From positions 17,974,911 to 18,038,910 of the forward strand of contig CM046844.1 of assembly GCA_025618425.1 (NCBI GenBank): DNA of 64,000 nt, read 5' to 3'. The stretch comes from Heliocidaris tuberculata. Its lineage: Eukaryota; Echinodermata; Echinoidea; Camarodonta; Echinometridae. Position 1 is the stretch's first letter, and every line of letters starts with the position of its first letter. Made by a program: the position numbers and the translations under genes. The notes below the pieces were generated by a model, which was not told where the DNA came from, did not search any database, and saw only the letters and a program-made list of their open reading frames with translations. Shown one piece after another: positions 12,640 through 23,640 of the stretch.

Positions 12640-12960
12640 TTCCTCCTAAGTGATCCCCCTTTTTACGTAGAACCTCCGATGATGCAGGGAGACAGTGAGC
12701 AATGGCAATTACGTTAGTCACTATCTTCGCCAGTATGTTGCTATGGACTAATTATCATTAATGAAGATACACATCGAAATGAAATTCTTGTATTCATTTC
12801 CCTTGCGCTCGCTGTTCGTACATCATTTTATCCGTTAATGCAACTCCAGGACAGTTCTCCGATTTGAGCTCAACATGTATGGGAATTCCCTCGACTAGGT
12901 TCAGAATATTACCGGCTTTCGGACAAGTTATTGATTTTTTTTTGGAAGTTGCCTAATGCA
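12640..12960. promoter_or_regulatory. candidate cis-regulatory block upstream of the minus-strand exon
   Basis: This block is unique, more balanced in base composition than its flanks, and holds homeodomain-type cores such as CTAATTATCATTAATG near 12747-12763. It lies 400-700 bp upstream of the proposed coding start. The assignment rests on position and motif content only. Confidence 0.25.
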
Positions 12961-13563
12961 ATTATAGTCGTTCGTGGAATTACGAAAGAGAACAATTATG
13001 GAATCCACTCAAATGATTTGAGTAAAATGACACCTATCCTCGTTTGAGTTTCAACTCCCCTCAATGATAATTTGATAATTTGACGATTTGTTTATATTCT
13101 GGTCCGTGAATGTGGAGGTTTGCTTTCTACCAGCACTACAATGTACGTTAAAAGACAAGACAGGGCCTAAAATACAACAGAAATATACAGACCTACATGC
13201 AAAATAAAGAACGAACTTCTGTATACCACTTATTTATTAAAAAAAAAATTTTTTTCATGATTGCTGCTGAAATTGAATTTGTTGTATTGCTCAACTTTTT
13301 TTGTATTATTCTGTTGAGTCTAAAGGTGCTTTATTAAACATAAACATGGCAATAGGCTGCCAAATTGTTGTTTTTTTTAAAATAAATATGGTTAAGCCAT
13401 ATATCTTGAATAATTTTATGACTAAATTCACTTATATAAGTCGTTTATTATTTGTGCTAGGCTGAATAGCGGTATTTCCGGAATTATTGAGAATGTTAAA
13501 GAGAGAGAGAGAGAAGTATACATATAGGAAAGGGAATATTTAATCATATTCACTGCTGGGTCA

Positions 13564-13978
13564 TTAACCCTTTCAAGACAATTGGCCACATTTTGTGGTT
13601 TGGCTTAATAACTTTTGATTAAGAGCTTTAAAAATTATACCAGATGCATGAGTAGAAAGAGCAAAAATTTCTGCACTCATTGCATCCATTTTTGTTACAT
13701 GACCATATTGCGTTAGATGCCAGGAATTTTAAAAAGGAGATTTAGCTTTAAAATCCTTAAATTGGCAACACATTGAGAGATTAATAATCATTGTTTTTTA
13801 TCAAAATTGGCCATTTTTTCAACTTTTTGACAAAGTTTCAAACTATATGTAAATTGTTTTCAAAGACATTACATTTTATTGGAACCATGTAGCACTAGAA
13901 GAAAAATATTGTTGCCAATTTGAAGAACAAAATGTGATCAATTTAGCCCTTGAATAATTCCTGTCCTGAAAGGGTTAA
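13564..13978. mobile_element. TTAA-flanked miniature element (piggyBac-like MITE)
   Basis: Termini CCCTTTCAAGACA and, inverted, CCCTTTCAGGACA are directly flanked by TTAA at 13564-13567 and 13975-13978. About 407 bp lie between, AT-rich and non-coding. TTAA duplication is the signature of piggyBac-type transposition, so this is inferred to be a non-autonomous relative. Confidence 0.7.
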
Positions 13979-16025
13979 AGAATGCAAAAGGTAATTTCCC
14001 GTTGCATTCATGTTGTGGTTTAAATGACGCACATCCGTATACATAATCTGAAACTGACTTATAGGGGTAATTATAGACGGGTTTAGTTATTTTCGTTTGG
14101 AACTACTGAATTATGTAAAAATGTTTGTAAAAAGGTGGGGTGAAAATGATTGTGGAAGCAAAACAAAATTCACTCGAAGTCCGAGTTTGAACTGTTATAT
14201 GACTTTAATGCCACAATCTATTGTTCTCAAACAAATTCATATTTTTCTTTATACTTTTGGGGTCAGGTACGTATTCAGAGGTTAAAATATAGGGGGCGGG
14301 ATCTTTCTCAGATGGCGGCTGCGGGGGAAGGGGGGGGGGTGCATACTATCTGGGCAGCACAACTTATGTAAAAGCCACAATAATCACAATGCAAGTTGTG
14401 GTGATATTTTTTTCCGAGGCCTTTGGGGGGGGGGGGGGCGTCATGCCAGCTTCAACATACTAGTACGGTACATGTATGTTGCTTTGTTGAAGTTTGTTCT
14501 CCTTCTTGTTGTGGTTTTATGTCAGGATTCTATTTCAATAAATTTGAATCGAATTGAATTATATGATAGAGATACGGCACTACAGGATGTTACATGAGCC
14601 CACAATGACTATATGTTATTGTGATTCGCTACGAAGCACGTTACATGAAATTATGTTAAGTGAGTGAAATCAAAGAATATTGAAAATTAGCATATCGTAG
14701 CTTCTACCCCAATGTTCACGAATTATATACAAACGAGCGAGAAAATTTTTCTTGATAATTATGCAGAAAGAAAAGAAGTAAACGTATTTAAAAAGGGGAG
14801 GGCATATATGACTCCATCCAGCAGAACATTAGAAGTAATTATTTAAGCATTTTGGAAAGTTCCCAAACTTTTTTTTTTAATGGTTTTAAGAGCGAAACCT
14901 AATATAATTGTCAAGGGTGTCAACGGGCAGGAGACAGCTGGGACATGATTTTCGTTTATATTACAATTTTTTGTATTATTGTTATTACTTATTTGGCATT
15001 TCAAATTCGCACTAGAATGGTGATATTAAATACAACGTAGAAGAACGATTGAATCTGCTTCGCGTGAGCCTCCCGAAGATGCCTGGAAGAAAAAAGGGTT
15101 ATTCTTATATGACCCTTGGGCCTTTCCCATCAACCCCAGGAAAAACACATCAGGGGATGACTAGAATACCAATAAAAATGAATAAGGCTAAAATATAGGC
15201 TCCATTTGTTGTAGAAGAAAATCGTTATAATCTTGAATGAAATAAATTTTACTGTAATATATCTTCCATGTTATCTGGGGTGCCATTTGCATGTCATTTT
15301 AAGTATAATTTCATTCTAAATTCAAATAGGCTTCGATGTAATGCTAAAATATCTACCCACAGGTCACAAGATCATGATACAGGAGGTATTATACTAATTA
15401 TATATATACGCAACTTTTAAAAAAATCTAAAACAGTATCATATTTAAAGTATACGCATTTTAAGGAAATTTTTAAAACAAAATTATTTAACCCTGATATC
15501 TTTCACTTCAGAGCATGTCATTGTATGTATTTCTCATTTCCCCCACCCCCTAAAGAAACATAGTGGTATACCGTACACTGCTGGGGGGGGGGGGGGGGGG
15601 GCTGCACTTCCCGAGAATATGTAAATATCAATATTTTGGCAAGGCAGGGCGGCGAGGTGAGTGAACATGTTAATTTTATATTTGATCTATATTATCTAAT
15701 GTAATTTTATAACGAAATTACATTTTCTCCCAAATAAAGAGTCATTTTGCTTCATTTGCTCACTTCGCTCGATTACAAAATTTAGAAAATAGAAAGTGGT
15801 TATCCGGGGTGTCAGTTCCCTGGCGAAAATGTGTCTTTATGCATGTATGTCATGAAATCCCTACAGACCAAAACGACGTAAAATAATGTTAAAGCAATAC
15901 ATTGCTTAAGACAGAAGAGGCATGGACGGATCTAAAGTCGCCCAAAGAGTGTCCCCCTTTTGAGAAAAAGCTGTCTTTTTACCCTTACTACTAATATTTA
16001 TAGTATTATCATGAAATACGAAAGT
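13979..16025. other. gene-free stretch with poly-G tracts
   Basis: I see no supported gene. Poly-G runs occur near 14330, 14427-14439 and 15583-15601. They look like remnants of transposon ends, since G runs sit next to hAT-like termini elsewhere in this window, but no clear partner ends were found here. Confidence 0.5.
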
Positions 16026-16753
16026 TTAAGAGTGGTGGATCCAGGATTTTGTGCTCGGATGGGGGAGGGGCACACGTCGGAAAATTCTCTGAAACTAGTA
16101 AGCAAGAAAGATTTTGTTGTTGTTGTTGTTGTTGTTAAAGGGGAAGTTCACCCTGAAGATTACTTGAGTTTAAAAAATGCAGAAAAAATAAAGAAAAATA
16201 TTGGCGAAGGTTTGATGAAAATCGGTCAAATAATAAAAGAGTTATGAGTATTTAAAGTTTTGGATTCGTGACGTCACATGCGAGCAGCTGCCCATTGGTC
16301 ATGTAATAAATATTCCATATATTCGCATTTTTTTTACGTTCCACGATAAATTAATATTGTTTCTTTTCAGAATCTAGTATTGAATAACATTTCTGACAAT
16401 ATACCAAATGCACAGACGAAAATATTCTAAATTTTCTGAGAAAACTGTATTTTATGGAATATTTATCACATTACATAATGGAGGAGCTGCTCGCATGTGA
16501 CGTCACAAAATCAAAACTTCAAAAGTCCATAACTCCTTTATTTTTTTAACGGATTTTGTCCAAACTTTCGCCAATATTTTTCTTTATTTTTTCTGCATTT
16601 TTTAAACTCAAGTAATCTTCAGGTGAACTTCCCCTTTAACAACAACAACAACAACAACAAAGTCTTTCTTGCTTACTAGTATAAGAGAATTTTCCGACGT
16701 GTGCCCCTCCCCCATCCGGGCACAAAATCCTGGATCCACCACTTTCCCTTTAA
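16026..16753. mobile_element. foldback element with two concentric TTAA-bounded layers
   Basis: A nearly perfect inverted repeat covers about 16030-16320 and 16455-16749. The outer arms carry AGTGGTGGATCCAGGATTTT, a G-rich patch and a (GTT)n / (AAC)n tract. The inner arms begin AGGGGAAGTTCACC and continue past TGACGTCACATGCGAGCAGC. TTAA stands at the outer boundary (16026-16029, 16750-16753) and also at the inner boundary (16135-16138, 16636-16639). It may be one complex foldback or a miniature element whose flanks became part of a larger palindrome. Similar peptides can be read on both strands only because the arms are mirror copies. No transposase is present. Confidence 0.8.
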
Positions 16754-16859
16754 AGAAGAAAAAAAAAAGGTACATTCTTATGTGCCTTCTTTGGTCTAAA
16801 ATTGCTGTGGGGTCCACAACTAGGGGCAAATTTTCTTTATGTACTCGAGTGTACATAAT

Positions 16860-17210
16860 ATATGCCAGTCTTGGATTTGCCGGGGGGGGGGGGGGGGGGC
16901 TACGTACCCCCGTGCAGGAATAAGTGGGCTTAACTTCATTGACCCCTTTTTCTTTGGCAAATAACCAACGACAAGCCAAAATGAATGCTGTTACATGTTA
17001 GCAAAGCCCATTTACAGACATAATTGTAATCAGCCATTTCGTTTTATGAGAGTATGTTGCTTTGTCAGGCAAACAGGAAACAAAAGAAATATATGCCATA
17101 TTAATTACTCGTCAAACAACTCGGCAGATGGCTCAGTCCAAGAGCGAAGAGCAGTACCAGTGCATCCATACACTCTATACGGCACTGACCAATACTAGAG
17201 TACCTTTATA
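16860..17210. other. gene-free spacer with a poly-G run
   Basis: A G run of about 18 bases sits at 16880-16899. The rest is unique sequence with no supported gene. Confidence 0.4.
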
Positions 17211-18302
17211 TAGAGAGTAGCGACATGAACGTCTGACTTTTCTGGAAACAAAATGGCGTTCGGATTCTTTCTATTAAAGTAGATATTCATTGATTTTTAA
17301 AACTGACTTAAGTTTCATTATTGCGTAGGTGAAGCTTACAAGTTTGTCAAAATTCGACGCTTGCAAACATTCGAAGTAATGATTATTATCAATTACGAAT
17401 TGCTAAAATACAGCCCCGACATAGCACCTGAACAGCTCTCCGAAAGCCGCTGAAATGTGTGACGTCAAAGACAGGACGTTAATTGCACAAGCAGACGATG
17501 TCCCATAACATCTCACATATTTTCAGTGCCTGTTTTGTCATCTTCTCTTCAGTTATTTCACTTCACTAGCATTAGTCTATTATGTTTAATCCATATATTG
17601 CCTCACTCTAAACCCCGTGCATGGGTTTATTTGGATGGAAAATGAAGCGTTACAAGAATAAAGGAATCAGTTGCTTGTAAACAAAATAGACGCCATTGCA
17701 TTCACAGCTGCATACACCGCTGGACGTTCGGCGTTGAATGAGGGATAAATACCGTCCTTGCGATCATTCAGCGGGCTTTTCAATTTGAAAGTGTGGTTTC
17801 TTTGATTGTTCATTAACCCTCATCCTATATATTTACAAACAAAAGATTTCAGTAATCAGAATCTGTTTCATTCCCATTTTAGAATGGTGTGAAATATGGG
17901 CACGTTTGAATACACTAAATTCTTTATAATTTGAGAAATAACTGCACTGCACTTATGTTCATTCTTTATGGGACGTCGTCTGCTTGGACAGGATTGTTCC
18001 CTTTATTGACGTCATTGAAACATTGTTATTTTTTTGGCGAAGCGCTTGTATATCGCAGATGCTGGGAGGTAGTTTTATTTGTATTATTGTTTAATTACCT
18101 GATATGTAGTTGACTTTAAACTGATACGACTGCTATCTGTTAACTTGCCAGTTTCTAGTGATACATTATTTATCATATTTGTGATTTTCTTTGAATGTGT
18201 ACTTTATTAAGAACACCCAGTTGCTCATTGGAATTGAACAGAAATGTTGCATAGCAATGGAAACAAAATGGCGTTCAAATCATGAGTCGTCACTACTCTC
18301 TA
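17211..18302. mobile_element. possible TA-flanked element of about 1.1 kb
   Basis: GAGAGTAGCGAC after TA (17211-17224) is matched in inverted form by GTCACTACTCTC before TA (18289-18302), 11 of 12 bases. The TA flanks fit Tc1/mariner-type insertion. The interior includes AACAAAATGGCG repeats in direct orientation near both ends and no long ORF. The short inverted repeat could be chance. Confidence 0.35.
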
Positions 18303-18517
18303 ATAGATCTACTCTAACCAATACCAAAACCAATGCCGTGTATAGCGCCAGCTTTTGCTGATCTACTATATAATAATGACCTTTTTTTATACCATCAGAA
18401 TTGAAATGTAAAATATTCTTCTGCATGTTTACTTTAAATAAATGATAAATAGGTCTGTTATTGTGTTCAGCTTTTTATTAGCGGTATATTCATAGAATTC
18501 TCTTCCCAAACCTTTTG

Positions 18518-18702
18518 GCTGTCATCAGGCGCGCCGGAAGCAGTTTGGGATTGGGGGGGGGGGGGGGCAAACATTCAAGGGGGTTCACCTTTCAAGGGCT
18601 CATGTCTTCTCACCCCTAAAAAAACACACACGCTTCCCCACCCTCTCATAACAATACAGATCCTACTGCTAAATCAAACTTTTACTCGAAAATTCTCTGA
18701 CA

Positions 18703-18736
<34 letters not shown>

Positions 18737-19190
18737 TTATCAGCATTTTGGGGGTGTATTTTCACTGGAAAATTCTCTGACAAGCAAAAAAAACAAAAAA
18801 CACCAGAATTATGCTAAAATTATGCTAAATTTTGTCAAATTATGCTAAAGCGGTCAAAATTCTGCCAGAAAGCAGAATTCTGCCAACTCTGGCAACCTTG
18901 CGTCTAATACAAAACCTCCACTACGTTAAAGTTTAAAGTTTGAATGCTTTATCTGTCTTCAGTGATCTCCATGAATACGAAAAATGAATACAAAGGCTTA
19001 CAATTACGTAATAAAGCAATCAAGCTTTTAATATACACACGATTTTTACTCCTTTACTACTGATTTTTTTTTTTTATGGGGGGGGGGGGGGCGAAAATGC
19101 ATTTTGCCCCCCCCCCACTTTTTCGTTGGGGGGGGGGGGGGGGGGGCGACCGCCCCCCTGCCCCCCACTTCCGGCGCCTATGGCTGTCAT
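18518..19190. mobile_element. hAT-like non-autonomous element
   Basis: The element at 18526-19182 starts CAGGCGCGCCGGAAG and ends CTTCCGGCGCCTATG; the canonical tip would be CATAGGCGCCGGAAG. It is flanked by a perfect 8-bp duplication GCTGTCAT (18518-18525 and 19183-19190), the length typical of hAT transposition. Subterminal poly-G and poly-C runs lie at both sides. The interior (about 18670-18900) contains a segment related to the element at 28415-28807, including two CTCTGACAAGCAAAA minisatellite units and the terminal CTCTGGCAACCTTG, so another element was probably captured or inserted. No ORF. Confidence 0.85.
18670..18900 (+). mobile_element. fragment of a second hAT-like family inside the element
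   Basis: From about TACTGCTAAATC to CTCTGGCAACCTTG this matches the layout of 28480-28807: AAATTCTCTGACAAGC units with poly-A, GGTTATCAGCATTTT, then CAGAATTATGCTAAA and GCCAGAAAGCAGAATTCTGC. The right terminus is present, but the left terminus and the target duplication are not recognisable, so the copy is truncated or rearranged. Confidence 0.65.
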
Positions 19191-19764
19191 AATCGTCGAT
19201 TATCTCAAAATAATATTACAACAAATGACCATAAGATGGCGCTAGACTAATTAAGGAGAAGCCGTTATGTTGAGTTGGAGTGCAGTGCAAAACGCATACT
19301 ACATCAGGAGGAAAAAGAGGATAACGTTAATGATCACCTGAGGGAGAATTCCAACTGTATCATAGGATCTCTGTGGCAATAAAGTATAGCGCCCTCTGAT
19401 CTGTGAAGATATCAAATAATTCAATCTGTAAAAATAACAAAAGCCTGGCATAACTTATATCTTGAAAATGTAATACAGTATAACCCAGTTAAGATTGTAA
19501 ATGAAAACAATCCTAAATTTACATTTTCAGCAGTTCTGATGACATATTATTTTCAATGCACCCTTAAAAACAACAACAATGCGCATATCCTGTTTTGAAA
19601 TCTTGATATACACATGCATGTTAAAAGTGATGTATTCACCATGCTTGATAAAACAAAGAAACAAAGAAACAAACAACCAAACAGCTATCAAAATATGATG
19701 AAAATTAGACCACAACCCCTGATAATCATGCACACAATCAAGATTTGAACCAAGCTTTATATAG

Positions 19765-19798
<34 letters not shown>

Positions 19799-19800
19799 TA
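19765..19800. repeat. TA microsatellite
   Basis: A nearly pure TA dinucleotide tract lies just left of the next transposon, which inserted into TA-rich sequence. Confidence 0.9.
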
Positions 19801-19804
19801 TACA

Positions 19805-20344
19805 CATGTATACAGTGGCGCAGCCAGGACTTTTCAATGGGGGGGGGGGGGGGGGCAGACGTGAAGGTTCCAACCACGTAGGCATGGTAGCCAGGATTTC
19901 ATTTTTTTTGGGGGGGGGGGGCAGTTGTGAGCACGCCAAGCGTGCTCCCCAGGGATGTGGGTTCCAAGTCACGTTTTATAGCAAATTTGAGAGAAAGATA
20001 ACGGCTCGTAGCACCTTTTTTTAGGCGGAAAGTTAGTTCGACGACCGGAATGATTTTCAATTATTTGGACCATGGACCTACTCCATGATGTAACAGGGGT
20101 GGGTGCAGGGAGGGGGAGTTTCCCCCTTCCCGCACGAAGCGCGAAAGCTCTGACGTTTTAGCAAAATTTGAGAGAAAGATAACGGCTCCTAGCACCTTTT
20201 TAGGCTTTTTTCTCTCACTTCCCTCGCTTTTTCGCTCTCGCTTTTTCGCTCTCGCTTTTTCGTTCTCGCTTTTTTTTTTTTTGAATAGGAGGGGGGGGGG
20301 GGGCATGGCCCCTTGTGACCCCTGTCTACGCCATTGCCTGTATA
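19805..20344. mobile_element. hAT-like non-autonomous element in a TA tract
   Basis: The element at 19813-20336 begins CAGTGGCGCAGCCAGGA and ends TGTCTACGCCATTG, inverted as CAATGGCGTAGACA. Flanks CATGTATA and CCTGTATA match at 7 of 8 bases as a target duplication. Inside are poly-G runs at both sides, a direct repeat of TTTGAGAGAAAGATAACGGC (about 19987 and 20168), and a 14-bp minisatellite GCTCTCGCTTTTTC at about 20222-20270. The short arginine- and glycine-rich frames reflect the repeats and are not genes. Confidence 0.75.
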
Positions 20345-20381
20345 TATATATAAATATATATATATATAATTATATATATAC

Positions 20382-20525
20382 AAATATTTTGTTCCAGCTA
20401 CGTCCTGTGTCTTGCTCATTTCATATATATATATATATTATGAAATGAGCAAGACACAGGACGTAGCTGGAACAAAATATTTATATATACACACACAATG
20501 AGCCAGGACTCAGGACGTAGCTGGA
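20382..20525. repeat. near-perfect palindrome plus third partial copy
   Basis: AAATATTTTGTTCCAGCTACG...GCTCATTTCA (about 20382-20425) is followed after a short TA spacer by its reverse complement (20440-20482). A third, shortened copy in the same orientation as the second (ATGAGCCAGGACTCAGGACG) lies at about 20498-20530. The arms are about 43 bp and appear identical, forming a long hairpin with an AT loop. Confidence 0.85.
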
Positions 20526-20533
20526 ACAAAATG

Positions 20534-20553
20534 ATTATATATACATATATATA

Positions 20554-20617
<64 letters not shown>

Positions 20618-20645
20618 AATATATATATATATATATATATGAGAA

Positions 20646-20683
<38 letters not shown>
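20534..20683. repeat. TA microsatellite followed by GA microsatellite
   Basis: About 100 bases of TA dinucleotides are followed by GAGAAAGAGAGATAGAGAG and a pure GA tract. The translated Tyr-Ile and Arg-Glu peptides are microsatellite artefacts. Confidence 0.95.
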
Positions 20684-20686
<3 letters not shown>

Positions 20687-20801
20687 ACTGGTTTATAATC
20701 CAACACAAAGCATTACAAAATCCCAAAACTCTTTACAACTATCAGAATTTGCGTAAATAAAACGAGAAAAGCTAGACTAACATTCATGGCACCGATCGGG
20801 G

Positions 20802-22337
20802 GGCGATATTTTTTTTCGGAGGATGGGAAAGTCACTAGACGAAAATCGACGCTCCTGATTGGCTTAAAAACTCTTGAGATAGATGTGATTCAGTCGTTTT
20901 GGTAAAGTGCAGAGTTTAGTAAGTCGATTCAAGCACATGCACAGCTAATGTATACCGTATATACGCAACATGCATGCAGTACACATGCAGTGGGCTCACT
21001 ACTCGGATTCGAACACCTATCCATCTAGCTAAATGTGGCAACATGAATTGCGACTGTGACACACGGGGACAGATCCCTTCGATCTTAAAATTAAGAATTC
21101 ACTGAGTGACTGACAATGTTTACATCTTTTTGTGAAATTGTACAGTGGGTCGGCAAGGCCAAGGACCAAGGCTCAAGGACAAGGCTTATTAAACGCGCTG
21201 CTAACTCCAGCCTGGAGTTCGATAGATTTAGATCAGTAACTAATGGATGCTTACAATTGAAATAGAACCTAAAAGTTAGGCCCTAAGCCTTGGTCTAGAT
21301 CTATTCTAAGTTACCTAGACAGTAGACAGAAAGATCCGTCTGTTAAGGAGTTTTAAAAACTTTTATAGGTCTATAACATTTTTGGACGTTTACTTTGAAG
21401 CTCTCCTCCAAGACCAAGACGAACGGAAGCCTCCCATGGCATAGCATAACGTTACAATATAGGTACTTATACAGCGCTCATCATTCAAAAGTAAGAATAT
21501 CACAGCGCTTAACAAAGCTTACAAAGCATGAAAATACAATGATGATATTATAATATTATAACTATAACTATAACTATAACTATGACAATATACAAAAATT
21601 AAACATTCAATTATTAAAGAGATAGGTCTTCAGAGACTTCTGAATATAGAACGTTCACTGTAAGTTAGATCTACTCTCGGCCTGTCTTAACTACAGGGCC
21701 TAGGCTATGGGCAAAGTATGACTATGAGGTAGGTCTACCTAACCCAAAAGCTGACTAAATATTACATGTCAGAAATTTTTTAAAAAGAAAATTAAAAAAA
21801 TACATGAAATATCATGATAAATATACCGGTTTACTGAATAAGTGCACCGGCATGATTTTTAAAATTATCCCAGATATAGATCTAACGTTACTGGCCATGG
21901 TATTTTTACCCCATTTTCCGATGTTTTGGATATGACATTCACATTGAGACTTAAAATAAATAATTTAGTTCAATATATTTCAACATGTGTGCGTCTCGCA
22001 CTTGTACACAAACGTATAAAAAAAAAATACTAGTACTCCGTTTCTGGATGACCATGACCTTTGCTTGTCATAGATGTGACCTGAAAACGCTTCGTTCGAT
22101 TCTTAGTGAGCCGACTGCATCTATACACTGGATGCATGTTGCGTATACGGTATACATTGTACATTGCATTGCATACGTGTAGCTGTACTAGCTGTGCATG
22201 TGCTTGAATCGACTCACTAAACTCTGTATTTTAAAAAAACGACTGAATCACATCTATCTCAAGAGTTTTTAAGCCAATCAGGAGCGTCGATTTTCGTCTA
22301 GTGACTTTCCCATCCTCTGAAAAAAAATATCGCGATG
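20802..22337. mobile_element. 1.5-kb element with long terminal inverted repeats
   Basis: The left arm at about 20802-21020 and right arm at about 22090-22337 are inverted copies, nearly identical over GGATGGGAAAGTCACTAGAC, the adjoining ATCGACGCTCCTGATTGGC and GAGATAGATGTGATTCAGTC, and diverging inward around GTATACCGTATA and GCAACATGCAT. The interior of about 1.07 kb has no long ORF and contains a TATAAC microsatellite near 21560-21590. It resembles a non-autonomous DNA transposon with long arms. Poly-G at the right edge hides the exact boundary and I found no target duplication. Confidence 0.75.
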
Positions 22338-22455
22338 GGGGGGGGGGGGGGGTGGATGGTGGAAAAAAATAATCAGTGAAAATAACTTGAATGAGAAAAA
22401 TGGAGAAGAATAATTTGTTTAAAAAATAGAAGAAGAAGAAATTAAAGAATTTTGG

Positions 22456-22573
22456 AAAAGAAGAAGAAGAAGAAGAAGAAGAAGAAGAAGAAGAAGAAGA
22501 AGAAGAAGGAGAAGGAGAAGAAGAAGAAGAAGGAGAAGAAGAAGAAGAAGGAGAAGGAGGAGAAGGAGAAAAA
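22456..22573. repeat. AAG/AGG trinucleotide microsatellite
   Basis: A tract of AAG units with interspersed GGAG changes gives Lys-, Phe- or Leu-only peptides in various frames, all artefacts. It is followed by A-rich purine sequence to about 22660. Confidence 0.95.
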
Positions 22574-22870
22574 TACGATGAAAAGGAAGAAAAATAAGGA
22601 AAAGAAGGGGGAAAAGAAACATATTACTAGAACGAGAAGGAGGGAAAATGTAGAAAATAACAGATAAAGCCTGGGAACGGAAAAAACAACAACAATCGTC
22701 AGGATCGTATACACACGAAGAAAAAGCCTAAGTTTGACCTTTGATGAGCAGGGTGAAGTGAGTGCTTATTATTGACCGGGCAAGGTTTCCGTTTTCACGT
22801 TCACTACCTCGCATTTGCACCTCAGAAACCAATCACCCTGATCAAATCCACTCAGTGGAAAAGAGACAGT

Positions 22871-22872
<2 letters not shown>

Positions 22873-22902
<30 letters not shown>
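22873..22902. repeat. poly-T tract
   Basis: About 30 T residues in a row, possibly the poly-A tail of a minus-strand retroposed copy, but no retroposed body was recognised next to it. Confidence 0.7.
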
Positions 22903-22903
<1 letters not shown>

Positions 22904-23159
22904 CTCCTTCCAAAATCCAGTCCACATGAATATATTCATTCTGGAACCCACAGGTGAATCGCTTTAGAATTAGATGAATATCGGCGGTTTCCAATTTCAG
23001 GTGAAAGGCCCTCAAATTTTCGCAATCGGAAGAACGTCGCAGGGCATTGTCATGGGACTGAAATTTGACATTATGATCATGAGTTACGATAAATCGCATT
23101 ATCCTCTTTTTTGTTGGAAGCGGAGCTCAAGATCAGGAATGATGTTTTTTGAACTGAAG

Positions 23160-23553
23160 AGAGAGAGAGAGATGGAGATGGGTGAGAGGTGCGATAACAA
23201 TATCATACTTAGCTAGGTTGGTACGGAGAAAGAGAAAGAGAGAGAGAGAGAGAGATACACAGAGAGGAGAGAAAAATATAGGCTAAGAATTACAACAAAC
23301 GAAGATTTTCAAAAAAAATGAAGAAGAAAAAAGAAAAGCAAAAAAAGAAACACACACTCACAATTTGGTACACCATTCATTTAATAAAGAACGATGTAGA
23401 TAAAATATCTTGTTCAAGAACAGAGAGAGAGAGGGAGAGAGAGAGAGATACACAGAGAGGAGAGAAAAATATAGGCGAAGAATTACAAACAAACGTAGAT
23501 TTTCAAAAAAATGAAGAAGAAAAAAGAAAAGCAAAAAAGAAACACACACACAA
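23160..23553. repeat. purine-rich sequence duplicated in tandem
   Basis: The block GATACACAGAGAGGAGAG...ATATAGG...TTTTCAAAAAAATGAAG...CACACAC appears at about 23252-23360 and again at about 23447-23553, some 195-200 bp apart, with GA microsatellite before each copy. It is a recent local duplication, since the copies differ by only a few bases. Confidence 0.8.
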
Positions 23554-23554
23554 G

Positions 23555-23630
23555 TGTCGATAGAACCCTACGATCTTTGCGTTGCCAGTCAAGTGTTTAA
23601 ACCACTTACCACACCTCTGCTTTATACCCC
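23555..23630 (-). mobile_element. tRNA-like SINE head
   Basis: On the minus strand the sequence reads TGTGGTAAGTGGTTTAAACA, then CTTGACTGGCAACGCAAAG, then GGGTTCTATC. This has the order of a tRNA A box, anticodon arm and B box, though the stems are imperfect and the B box departs from GGTTCGAATCC. A CA/GT-rich and T-rich stretch follows in the minus-strand direction. It is probably a decayed tRNA-derived SINE and not a functional tRNA. Confidence 0.5.
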
Positions 23631-23640
23631 GATACTAGTA

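Noticed and set aside
15960..16247. A 95-codon plus-strand frame and a similar 123-codon minus-strand frame (16608-16979) with shared peptide words
   Set aside because: The resemblance comes from the two arms of the foldback element at 16026-16753, including a (GTT)n tract read as poly-Val. Not a gene family.
20990..21030. GTTCGAATCC-like word on the minus strand as a tRNA gene
   Set aside because: Only the B-box-like word is present; there is no cloverleaf around it and it lies in the arm of an inverted-repeat element.
22419..22714. Long poly-Leu, poly-Phe and poly-Lys open frames
   Set aside because: They are translations of an AAG microsatellite; the same applies to 47895-48419.
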